The notes below the pieces were generated by a model. It had not been told where the DNA came from. It made no database searches and saw only the letters and a program-made list of their open reading frames with translations. A stretch of 64,000 bases of DNA from Lutibacter sp. A64. GTDB lineage: Bacteria > Bacteroidota > Bacteroidia > Flavobacteriales > Flavobacteriaceae. Numbering within the stretch: the first letter of the stretch is position 1; each line of letters begins with the position of its first letter. A program made the position numbers and the translations under genes. The stretch lies in the NCBI RefSeq assembly GCF_022429565.1, contig NZ_CP092487.1, positions 1,692,001 to 1,756,000 on the forward strand. The letters are read 5' to 3'. Shown here in pieces: positions 26,914 to 35,420 of the stretch.

Positions 26914-28935
26914 TTAGTTTATAATAGGTGTAAATTTTATTGCTTGTCCTCCACCTGCAGCTAATTCTAAATTTAAGATAGTATTAGAGTCAACTTCTTC
27001 TGAATAAATTTCAATTGCTTGTGGATTTGTTCTCCAATGTGCATTCTCACTATCTGCATAAATTTCAGCTATATATTTTTTAGTAGCATCTAAAAAGGAT
27101 AATTCTATTTCTAAGGTCCTTTTATTTTCATCAGTACAACTTCCTAAAAACCAATTATCACTATTTTTATCTTTTCTAACAGTGGTTATATATTCTCCAA
27201 TTTTACCATTTAATACTTTCGAGACCTCCCAATCAACTCCAAAATCTTCAATAAATTTAAAAGCTGGCTGATTTTTATAATTTTCAATTAAATCTGAAGC
27301 CATTTGCATTGGGCTATATAAAATAACAAATAAACTTAATTGTTTAGCTAATGTTGTATTTACTCTAGATGTACCATTATCTAAATCATTCCATTTTATT
27401 CTGTCTTTTGAATTTTTAAATAAAATATCAAATGTACCCGGAGTATAATCGAATGGCCCTGCCAAACCTCTTGTAAAAGGAATTATTGTATAATGTTCAG
27501 GTGGATTTCCAGAACTCCAAGCATTCCATTCCATTCCTCGAGCTCCTTCGCGTGTCATCATATTTGGAAAAGTTCTTCTAATTCCAGTTGGTTTTATTGG
27601 TTCGTGTACATTTATCATAATATTATATTTTGCAGCCTTTTCTACAACTTTTCTATAATGATTTACCATATATTGCCCGTGATGAAATTGTCCTTTAGTT
27701 TTTATTGCACCAGCATATCCTGTTTTTACAGCTTTTACACCTATATTATGATACAACCTTAAAACTTTATCTAAATTATCTTCAAAATAAGCCGCATCTC
27801 CTCCTGTTTCTACATGTCCAATAAACTGAACATTTTTTAAGTTTGCATAATATGCAATTTCATTTAAATTAAAATCTGGATAAGGTGTTAAAAAATCGAA
27901 TGCACCTTTTTTACCCCAATTTTCCCAACCCGTATTCCATCCTTCAACCAAAACACCAGAAATATTATGTTCGGCTGCAAAATCTATATATTTTTTTGTT
28001 GTAGCAGTTGTAGCTCCATGTCTTTCACCTAAAGTCCAAGTACTAGTACCTAAATGCATTCCCCACCAAACACCAATATATTTCATTGGTTGAATCCAAG
28101 AGGTGTCTTCAATTTTATTAGGTTCATTTAAATTTAAAATTAAATTAGATGTCACTAATTTTTCTGCGCTGTCGGTTATTTGCAAAGTTCTCCAAGGCGA
28201 AACCATAGGTGTAGTAGTCTTTACTTTTATACCATCTGGCCAAGGAACCAAATTACTTTTAAATGAAAAATCTATAGCTTCATTTTTAAATAATGTCATG
28301 TCTGCATAATCTGTTAAATTAGCTTCATGAATACTAATAAACACATTGTTTGCTTCAAAAGTTATTGGTGTATTTGCAGTTTTAATTGAATTTAACGGAG
28401 CATTTTGAAATAATTGCTCATACGAATCAAAATTAGCTGGTGTAAACCAACCTTCATAATTTTTAGAAAAGTTAAACTCTGTCAATTCTTCAGCAATTAA
28501 AATATCTTTTAAATTTGCTTGCTCCGGAAGTTCATATCTAAATCCAATACCATCATTATACACTTTAAAAACAATATTCATTTTTCTAAAAGGCTCTACT
28601 CTTTCTTGAAGAAAAATTTTAAGTTGATTAAAATTATCTGTAATTACCTCATTTTTTCCCCAGACTTGCTTCCACGTGGTATTCGAATTTGATATTTTAA
28701 AATCACTTACAAAAAAATTCCCATTCATTGGTTTTGAATTTTCTAATAAGTAACCCAAGTTTGAAGGTTTAATAATTACCGAATCTTTAAAGTAAACTTC
28801 ATAAGTTACATCTCCACTTTTAACATGGATTGTTACTTCAATATTAGTATCTGGTGAAGTTATTTCTAATTTTTTTTCATTGGTGCAACTTAACAACAAC
28901 AATAAAAATAGTCCGATAATTATAATTTCCCTCAT
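26914..28935 (-). CDS. GH97 family glycoside hydrolase, inverting SusB-like type
   Basis: A 673-residue lipoprotein (LLLLLSCTNEKK, Cys17). It has a beta-sandwich N-terminal domain, a central TIM barrel and a C-terminal sandwich. Three acidic residues, Glu376 (GHVETGG), Glu445 (INVHEP) and Glu469 (ARGMEW), have the same spacing (69 and 24 residues) as the general bases and acid of SusB. The retaining-type nucleophile Asp is replaced by Gly in KAVKTGYAG. An inverting alpha-glucosidase-type enzyme is therefore expected; in this locus it could remove terminal alpha-glucose from N-glycans. It is separated by 5 bases from the EEP pseudogene. Confidence 0.9.
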   Translation of the reverse strand: MREIIIIGLFLLLLLSCTNEKKLEITSPDTNIEVTIHVKSGDVTYEVYFKDSVIIKPSNLGYLLENSKPMNGNFFVSDFKISNSNTTWKQVWGKNEVITDNFNQLKIFLQERVEPFRKMNIVFKVYNDGIGFRYELPEQANLKDILIAEELTEFNFSKNYEGWFTPANFDSYEQLFQNAPLNSIKTANTPITFEANNVFISIHEANLTDYADMTLFKNEAIDFSFKSNLVPWPDGIKVKTTTPMVSPWRTLQITDSAEKLVTSNLILNLNEPNKIEDTSWIQPMKYIGVWWGMHLGTSTWTLGERHGATTATTKKYIDFAAEHNISGVLVEGWNTGWENWGKKGAFDFLTPYPDFNLNEIAYYANLKNVQFIGHVETGGDAAYFEDNLDKVLRLYHNIGVKAVKTGYAGAIKTKGQFHHGQYMVNHYRKVVEKAAKYNIMINVHEPIKPTGIRRTFPNMMTREGARGMEWNAWSSGNPPEHYTIIPFTRGLAGPFDYTPGTFDILFKNSKDRIKWNDLDNGTSRVNTTLAKQLSLFVILYSPMQMASDLIENYKNQPAFKFIEDFGVDWEVSKVLNGKIGEYITTVRKDKNSDNWFLGSCTDENKRTLEIELSFLDATKKYIAEIYADSENAHWRTNPQAIEIYSEEVDSNTILNLELAAGGGQAIKFTPIIN

Positions 28936-29120
28936 TTAAAAAACTTAATTAACTAGTAATCAAACTCTAAAAACCACAAAAAACACATTTTATCTAATGT
29001 AATTATGATGTTTCTATTTGTTTGCTGAAATAATTTTATATCTTGAAAGTAAAAAGGAATCTCAGCAACTTTTAAAAAATCTCAACTTTTTAATTTCTTA
29101 TTTTAAAGATTTCTACGGAA

Positions 29121-31766
29121 TTAATCCACTACTTCAAACTTTAGTTTTTGTAAATCTTGAGAGTTTCTACCAACCATAACTTCAAATTCTCCGGGCTCTA
29201 CAACTTTCTCCATTTTTCGATTCCAAATGGCAAGTTCTTCTAAAGTTAATATAAATTCAACTTTCTTTGTTTCTCCCTTTTTAATATGAATTCTTTTAAA
29301 CCCTTTTAATGTTTTTTTAGGAGTTGTTACACTGCTATAAATATCATTTATATACAACTGAACGACTTCATCTCCGTCATAATTTCCTATATTTTTAACA
29401 CTAACACTCACTTTAATTTCACCATCTACATTAATTTTATCTGAACTTATAGAAAAGTCGGTATATTCAAAATTAGTATAACTTAATCCATAACCAAAAG
29501 TATATAAAGGATTTTCACTTTCGCTAACATACCTGTGTATTGCAGAAGGTTTTTGATTGTAATAAATTGGTAATTGCCCAACAGATTTAGGAATAGTAAT
29601 AGGCAATCTTCCTGCAGGATTGTAGTCTCCAAACAATACATCTGCTACTGCTTTACCTCCTGATTCTCCAGGAAACCAAGCCTCTACAATTGCTGGAATA
29701 TTATCATTTATCCAATTTATAGAAAGCGGACGACCGTTTAACAACACACAAACTACCGGTGTGCCTGTTTTTTGAATAGCTTTAATTAATTCTTCTTGCA
29801 TTCCGTGTAAATCTAAGGTGGCTACATCTCTATTTTCTTCTACCAACTCTTTAGACTCACCTAATACAACAATTGCTACATCAGCATTTTTAGCAATATC
29901 TATAGCAGGCTGTAAGTCTACTTTTTCTAAATTCCAACGTAAATGGGCTCTGGCTCCCCAGCCACCTTCCCACATTTCTATGCGAACTTTATATTTCCTA
30001 CCACCTTCAATATTCATTGGAGTAGTAACAATATTAGTACTTCCTTTTCTCCAATTATCGATAACTAACACATCATCAATCCACATTCTAATACCATCAT
30101 CTGAACTTAAACCTAGCCATCCATCAAAAGATTTCTCTGCTTGTATAAACCCAGTCCATCTAATTGAAATTTCATCATCATTTACACCTTCACCTGGAGA
30201 CCAAGGCCAATCGAAATCTAATTGCTTATCAATTCTTGTTAAAGCTGGTTTTCCTTCTAATTTTCTATTATTGAAATATTCTCCTTTCAAACCATTTTGA
30301 GATGTATCTGGAGTTAGTAAACTAGTTGAAGGAATTACTTGACCTTTTACTATTAATGGAACTCCTTCTTCATAAAAAACTTTTGTATTTGAACCTACAA
30401 CGTCTTTTATCCCTTCTAAAACAGTAGTTGCAACTTTATTTCTTACCGAATAACCGCCTAATCTTGAAGCATCTGCATTTGGTCCTATTACTGCAATTTT
30501 AGTTAGTTTTTTACTAAGCGGTAACATTTCTTGTTTATTTTTCAATAGAACAATAGATTTATGACCTGCTTCTAAAACTATTTCTTGATGTTCTTTTGAA
30601 TGAAAACGCTCTTTAATTAAGTTTGTATTTGTATATGGATTTTCGAATAAACCTAGTAAAAATTTAAGTCGCAAAACACCTCCAACGGCTCTATTTATTT
30701 GACTTTCTGTTAATTCCCCCTCTTTAACCAATTCAATAATAGTTTTTTGCCAAAAATCATTTGAAAAATCATAAAATTGCATATCTACACCAGCAGCTAC
30801 TGCTTGCTTGATACTTTCTTTAGGAGAATCTGCAGCATAATGAGTAGTTTGAATATATTTTATAGCTCCTAAATCTGAAACTACAATTCCTTTAAACCCC
30901 CATTCTTTTCTTAAAACATCGGTTAGTAGCCACTCATTTGCAGCACAAGGAATTCCATCTAATTCCGAATAAGCACACATAGCTCCTAAAGCACCACCTT
31001 GTATATATGCTTTTTCAAATGCAGGTAAAAAATCTTCACGAGCTGTACGTTCCCCAACAATTACAGGTGAAGAATTACCTCCCGCTTGCGGATAACTATG
31101 CACTGCAAAATGCTTTGGTTCAGCAATTATAGCTCTATCTGAAGCTAATGTATCACCCTGCATTCCAGTTATCATTGCAAGTCCTATTTCACTTGCCAAA
31201 TAGGTGTCTTCACTAAATGTTTCTGCAACTCTTCCCCAACGTGGCTCTCTTCCTATACCAAGTACAGGTCCTAATCCAAAATGAACTCCGTGTGCACGCG
31301 CTTCAGTTCCAATTACAGTACCTACTTTTTTCATTAAATCTGTATCCCACGAAGCTCCCATACCAATATTCATTGGAAACGCTGTTGCTCCTTCACCAAA
31401 ATAACCATGTAACATTTCGCACATTATAAGTGCAGGAATTCCCCATCTATTACTTTCAATTACATTTTTTTGAAGCTCATTAATCATTTCTGCAGAATTT
31501 GGATAGATATCGTGGATAGCTCCTACTCCAAGATTTCCAATTCTTTCTGCTGTTTTTAATTTAGAAAATGCTTCACCTTCTTTAAAAAATTCACCTTTAT
31601 ACATATCCATTTGACGTACTTTTTCTTCTAAACTCATTTTAGAAAGTAAATCTTGTACTCTATCTTCAACAGATAATTTAGCATTTTGATAAGGGTATTG
31701 ACTCTGAGCATTTGAATTGTGATAAAATCCAACTATCAAGAATAAAAGAAGGTATAAATTTTTCAT
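29121..31766 (-). CDS. GH3 family beta-glycosidase with inserted PA14 domain
   Basis: An 881-residue protein with a Sec signal (YLLLFLIVGFYHNSNAQ), no lipobox. The GH3 N-terminal barrel has EPRWGRVAETFSEDTYL, KHFAVHSYPQAGG and the nucleophile Asp298 in FKGIVVSDLGAI. The second GH3 domain is split by a PA14 domain at about 475-615 (GLKGEYFNNRKLEGKPAL, FDGWLGLSSDDGIRMWIDD), followed by the C-terminal fibronectin-III-like domain. Such enzymes cut exo-beta-glucosides or related beta-linkages; the PA14 domain shapes the active-site rim. The exact sugar is not determined by sequence. Confidence 0.93.
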   Translation of the reverse strand: MKNLYLLLFLIVGFYHNSNAQSQYPYQNAKLSVEDRVQDLLSKMSLEEKVRQMDMYKGEFFKEGEAFSKLKTAERIGNLGVGAIHDIYPNSAEMINELQKNVIESNRWGIPALIMCEMLHGYFGEGATAFPMNIGMGASWDTDLMKKVGTVIGTEARAHGVHFGLGPVLGIGREPRWGRVAETFSEDTYLASEIGLAMITGMQGDTLASDRAIIAEPKHFAVHSYPQAGGNSSPVIVGERTAREDFLPAFEKAYIQGGALGAMCAYSELDGIPCAANEWLLTDVLRKEWGFKGIVVSDLGAIKYIQTTHYAADSPKESIKQAVAAGVDMQFYDFSNDFWQKTIIELVKEGELTESQINRAVGGVLRLKFLLGLFENPYTNTNLIKERFHSKEHQEIVLEAGHKSIVLLKNKQEMLPLSKKLTKIAVIGPNADASRLGGYSVRNKVATTVLEGIKDVVGSNTKVFYEEGVPLIVKGQVIPSTSLLTPDTSQNGLKGEYFNNRKLEGKPALTRIDKQLDFDWPWSPGEGVNDDEISIRWTGFIQAEKSFDGWLGLSSDDGIRMWIDDVLVIDNWRKGSTNIVTTPMNIEGGRKYKVRIEMWEGGWGARAHLRWNLEKVDLQPAIDIAKNADVAIVVLGESKELVEENRDVATLDLHGMQEELIKAIQKTGTPVVCVLLNGRPLSINWINDNIPAIVEAWFPGESGGKAVADVLFGDYNPAGRLPITIPKSVGQLPIYYNQKPSAIHRYVSESENPLYTFGYGLSYTNFEYTDFSISSDKINVDGEIKVSVSVKNIGNYDGDEVVQLYINDIYSSVTTPKKTLKGFKRIHIKKGETKKVEFILTLEELAIWNRKMEKVVEPGEFEVMVGRNSQDLQKLKFEVVD

Positions 31767-31819
31767 GATTACATTAATATTATATTAAATAAACTAATTT
31801 TTAAAAGATTTTTAAATCT

Positions 31820-33001
31820 CTATTCCTCATAAGTAACATACGCTGAGACCAACCAATGATTTAATTTATCGCCATCGGCTGCTGTTGCTGGAATAGAAAT
31901 TTTAACAGTATGTTTTCCAGATTTTAGATAACTTAAATCAATTTTAAAAGGCTTTACTGATGAACCAGGACACCAATTAGATCTTGATAAATCTGATGAC
32001 GCTATTCGTTCTTCAATTTCTTTAACTTGATACGATCTGGTTTTAGAATCTATGTATGAAGCGGAATCTTTTTTTATCCATACGCCTGAAGTTGGGTTAA
32101 ATCGTCTAAAAGAAGCGCAATCATCTCGCCAAGGAATGGTATCTAAGATAAGTTTATTATCTACAAAAACACTGTTCTTAATTTTTATAAACTCATCGCC
32201 TCCACTATGCCCACCGTGACCGGTAGTGGTGTAATACAATTTAACATTTTTGGCTTTTTTAGGCAATTCAAAAGTTTGTTCTAAAACTGTTCTTGCAAAA
32301 AAATCTGGTAACGATTGTCCGCTTACATACGGAACAGTATTTACCAAAGTGATTACTTTTTGAGTTTTTCTAGAACGATTAGAGTAATTTAATTCTAGGT
32401 CAACTTCATACCCCTCTGCGGTCCAACTATCAATCCAAACACCAACATAAAAAGTATTAGTTACTAAACTTTTTAACTGTGAAATATCTTGCTCCCAAAC
32501 TACTTCTTTTTCCCAAGAAGGAATGTAAACAGGTCTTCTATATTTTACAGTATTATCGCTATAATATCCAACACCAAAAGGAGTCATAAAACGCAATAAC
32601 TCTACAACTGGCTTGTAGGTATCAGTTGCTTTTACACCTTTAAATTTAGTATCTATTGTAGAAGCTATAGGAAATTCTTTATTCCCTTTTGAAATATCTA
32701 TAATAGATAATTCATCTAAATTATTTACCACAAAACAAGAACCAGACTTATCCCAACGATCTCCATTTGAACGTACCGTTAATTTAATGCTAACATCTGT
32801 CCCTTTTTTAAACTTTGGAACCGATACTTTTTTATAAATTATTCTTCCAGATTGCAACCGTTCAACTTCAATATCTTTTCCTGGAGTACCATTAAAATTT
32901 ATTGGCTCTTTTTTAAATACGGTGTAAGTAATTTCTTCTTGAGCATTTACTGAAAAAATTGCAGTAAACAACAATGTTATAAATAGTGTGTTTAATTTCA
33001 T
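31820..33001 (-). CDS. Peptide-N-glycosidase F homologue (PNGase F)
   Basis: A 393-residue secreted protein (signal TLFITLLFTAIFSVNAQ). It aligns by eye with PNGase F of Elizabethkingia. Asp84 in SNGDRWDKSG lies where the catalytic Asp60 sits (DEWDRYANV), and Glu270 in GGDEFIKIKNSVFVDN corresponds to Glu206. NWCPGSSVKPFKIDL matches the GWCPGMAVPTRIDV segment. The position of Glu118 (TETW) is Asp191 here (IDSW). The enzyme releases whole N-glycans from Asn, turning it into Asp. It is longer than the 314-residue mature reference, with a more elaborate N-terminus and a longer loop after Glu270. It is the entry enzyme of the locus. Confidence 0.88.
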   Translation of the reverse strand: MKLNTLFITLLFTAIFSVNAQEEITYTVFKKEPINFNGTPGKDIEVERLQSGRIIYKKVSVPKFKKGTDVSIKLTVRSNGDRWDKSGSCFVVNNLDELSIIDISKGNKEFPIASTIDTKFKGVKATDTYKPVVELLRFMTPFGVGYYSDNTVKYRRPVYIPSWEKEVVWEQDISQLKSLVTNTFYVGVWIDSWTAEGYEVDLELNYSNRSRKTQKVITLVNTVPYVSGQSLPDFFARTVLEQTFELPKKAKNVKLYYTTTGHGGHSGGDEFIKIKNSVFVDNKLILDTIPWRDDCASFRRFNPTSGVWIKKDSASYIDSKTRSYQVKEIEERIASSDLSRSNWCPGSSVKPFKIDLSYLKSGKHTVKISIPATAADGDKLNHWLVSAYVTYEE

Positions 33002-33067
33002 TAAAATGATTTTATTATTTAATATTTTAACTCGTACAATTTATAGATAACATCATACTTAATTGGC

Positions 33068-33087
33068 CACTGAGTGGAGTCTAAGTG
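33068..33087 (-). repeat. GC-rich interspersed repeat, copy 2 (reversed)
   Basis: Read on the minus strand this is CACTTAGACTCCACTCAGTG, about 16 of 20 positions like the CGCTTCGACTCCGCTCAGCG found at 63902-63921. Confidence 0.55.
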
Positions 33088-33128
33088 TTGTTTCAGCATC
33101 ACATAAAATATTTCTAACATGATATACG

Positions 33129-33153
33129 CCCTGAAACAAAATCAGGTTGACGG
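33129..33153. repeat. CCCTGAAAC..TCAGGTTGACGG repeat with small hairpin
   Basis: A 5-bp stem CCTGA/TCAGG with a 7-base loop, followed by TTGACGG. It resembles the CCTGAAAC-type repeats scattered between flavobacterial genes; this is from memory and needs a genome search. Confidence 0.5.
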
Positions 33154-33189
33154 ACTATTAATGATTCATTACCTATAATCAGATTTCAG

Positions 33190-35415
33190 TTATTTCAAAA
33201 TAACTTTTAAACTGTTTCCATTTACCAATTCATTATGATTAATAAAATAGCTTTTATGTTTTTTACCGTTTAATAAAATTTGATTTATATATCCGTTATT
33301 ATTTGTTTCTTTTTCAATAACCAGCTCACTGTTTTTATAATATTTTGAATCTAATTGAATCGTTATCTTATCAAATAATGGTTTTGTAATGGTGTATTTA
33401 GGTTCTCCTGGGGCAATTGGATAAACACCCATCATTGCATACACAACCCAGGTAGACATGGTTCCAGTGTCATCATTTCCAGGAATTCCATCAGATGTGT
33501 TTTTAAAATATTTTTTAACTAATGCTTCAACTGTTTTCTGGCTTCTCCATTCCTCACCTTTTACATAATTAAATAAAAATGGGTAGGCTATATCTGGCTC
33601 ATTTGCCATATCAAATTGATTATCGTCAAAAACTTTTTGCAATTGATTGGTAAATGCTTTATTACCTCCCATTAATTTTTTAAGTCCTAAAATATCATGT
33701 GGAACCATAAAAGCATATTGCCAAGCATTTCCCTCGATAAAACCGACATTCTCTGTAAAGTTAGCTCCATCGTTAGGATCAAAAGGTTCGTACCAATTAC
33801 CATTACTTAATCTTGGTCTTAATAAATCTATATTTTTATCAAACAGTTTTCTGTAAGAAATTGAGCGATTTTTATAACACTCATAATCAGCTGTTTTACC
33901 TAATTCTTTTGCTAATAACGCTATAGAATAATCGGCTGCATTGTATTCTTGTGTAGTTGAAACAGACCCACCATTATCGGTTGTTAAATAGCCTTTTTCA
34001 ATATAATCTTTCAGTCCCGGACGTACTGGATTATTTTCAATCTGTTCAGCACTTTTTAGCATTGCATTATATGCCTTTTCTACATCAAAATCTTGAATCC
34101 CCTTTAAATATGTATCTGTAATTACAATACTTGCTGGATCTCCAACCATAGTAAATGTTTCTGTAGAATTTAATTCCCATTTTGGTAACCACCCATTTTC
34201 ATCGTACATATCTAACATACTTTGTATCATATTAGACTGTTGTTGTGGATAGACTAATGACAATAATTGATGTACATTTCTATAAGTATCCCATAACGAA
34301 AAAACAGTAAAACGTGTACCATCGGTTTTCCCTATTTTACCTGTTTTAATTTCAGGATATTCACCATTAAAATCGTTTAATGTGTTTGGGTGAATTAAAG
34401 TATGATACAAAGCGGTGTAAAAAACTGTTTTATCATTTGTTGAACCGCCTTCAACCTTAATTCTAGAAAGTAATGTATTCCACTCGTTATAAGTTTCTTT
34501 ATAAATATCATTAAATGTTTTATTCGACGTTTCTTTTTCAAGATTTTCGCGTGCATTTTCTATACTTACATAACTTACACCTATTTTAACTTCAACAGTT
34601 TCAATTTTATCAAAATTGTAACTAAAATAAGTTCCAATACTATCTCCAGCAACCATTTTTGTTGAAGCATCCATTAGCCTAGTTTTACCATTATAACCCA
34701 TCCATTGTGCTTCTACACCTTTGTAAGTAGTAGGTTTTTTCCAAACACCAAATTTATCTGCTGGTTTAGAAAATTTAGCTACAAAATAAACTGGATATGC
34801 AGCTTCTGGACTGTTGTAACAAAATGAACCCACAGAACGCATTCCTTCAATTTCTGTTGAAGAAACCACTTGTACCATAGCCCCTTGTTCGTTAGTTAAC
34901 CCTAAACCTAAATTCAATAAAATATTAGATTGCCCTTTTTGAAATGTAAATTTACTTACACCAACCCTTTTAGAAGTTGTAAACTCGGCTTTTACATTAT
35001 ATTTATCAATTTCTGAACTGTAATATCCTGCTTTTGAAATTTCATTTGAATACGTAGAACCATATTTTAAATGATCGGTTTCAAGTTCTCCCGTTGTTGG
35101 CATTAATAATAAAACACCCAAATCTGGACAACCAACACCGCTTAAGTTAACTTGACTAAACCCTGTTAAAAAAGTATTTTCGTGTACGTAGGGATTAGAC
35201 AACCAACGGCTATCTTTTTCCAACGGTAAATTTGCTGGACCAGCAACATTAAACGGACTTATACTAGCCATTCCTCTAGGTGCAATTGGACCTGGAAAAG
35301 TTGCTCCAAAATTAGAAGTTCCAATAATCGGATTTACATAATCGACTGGCTCTTGAGCTTGCATTGTAAACACAATACAAAAACTCACTAGTGTAAAAAT
35401 TATATTTTTCTTCAT
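33190..35415 (-). CDS. GH92 family alpha-mannosidase, paralogue 1
   Basis: A 741-residue protein. The frame runs upstream to 35475, but the signal peptide MKKNIIFTLVSFCIVFTMQAQ starts at 35415, 5 bases after the previous stop. No lipobox, so it is periplasmic or secreted. GH92 marks: VDYVNPIIGTSNFGATFPGP, FSLWDTYRNVHQLLSLVYP, the acid-bearing FIEGNAWQYAFMVPHD, and GNDDTGTMSTWVVYAMMGVYPIAPG. The subsite motif is MANEPDIAY, unlike HGNEPSHH in paralogues 3 and 4, and SRWLSNPYVHENTFLTGF replaces the usual GWDxxxGYHY. Its linkage preference probably differs from alpha-1,2. Confidence 0.92.
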   Translation of the reverse strand: MKKNIIFTLVSFCIVFTMQAQEPVDYVNPIIGTSNFGATFPGPIAPRGMASISPFNVAGPANLPLEKDSRWLSNPYVHENTFLTGFSQVNLSGVGCPDLGVLLLMPTTGELETDHLKYGSTYSNEISKAGYYSSEIDKYNVKAEFTTSKRVGVSKFTFQKGQSNILLNLGLGLTNEQGAMVQVVSSTEIEGMRSVGSFCYNSPEAAYPVYFVAKFSKPADKFGVWKKPTTYKGVEAQWMGYNGKTRLMDASTKMVAGDSIGTYFSYNFDKIETVEVKIGVSYVSIENARENLEKETSNKTFNDIYKETYNEWNTLLSRIKVEGGSTNDKTVFYTALYHTLIHPNTLNDFNGEYPEIKTGKIGKTDGTRFTVFSLWDTYRNVHQLLSLVYPQQQSNMIQSMLDMYDENGWLPKWELNSTETFTMVGDPASIVITDTYLKGIQDFDVEKAYNAMLKSAEQIENNPVRPGLKDYIEKGYLTTDNGGSVSTTQEYNAADYSIALLAKELGKTADYECYKNRSISYRKLFDKNIDLLRPRLSNGNWYEPFDPNDGANFTENVGFIEGNAWQYAFMVPHDILGLKKLMGGNKAFTNQLQKVFDDNQFDMANEPDIAYPFLFNYVKGEEWRSQKTVEALVKKYFKNTSDGIPGNDDTGTMSTWVVYAMMGVYPIAPGEPKYTITKPLFDKITIQLDSKYYKNSELVIEKETNNNGYINQILLNGKKHKSYFINHNELVNGNSLKVILK

Positions 35416-35420
35416 TATAA

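Larger units (their letters stand above)
33002..33189. other. Operon gap with two interspersed repeats
   Basis: 188 bases between the first GH92 stop and the PNGase F gene. It contains CACTGAGTGGAGTCTAAGTG (33068-33087), a reversed relative of the GCTTCGACTCCGCTCAGC repeat, and a hairpin-forming CCTGA..TCAGG (33130-33146) followed by TTGACGG. No promoter or terminator is clear. Confidence 0.5.

Noticed and set aside
29818-30300. Open frame of 160 codons antisense to the GH3 gene
   Set aside because: It is a shadow of the GH3 PA14 region; composition and lack of family motifs argue against a gene.
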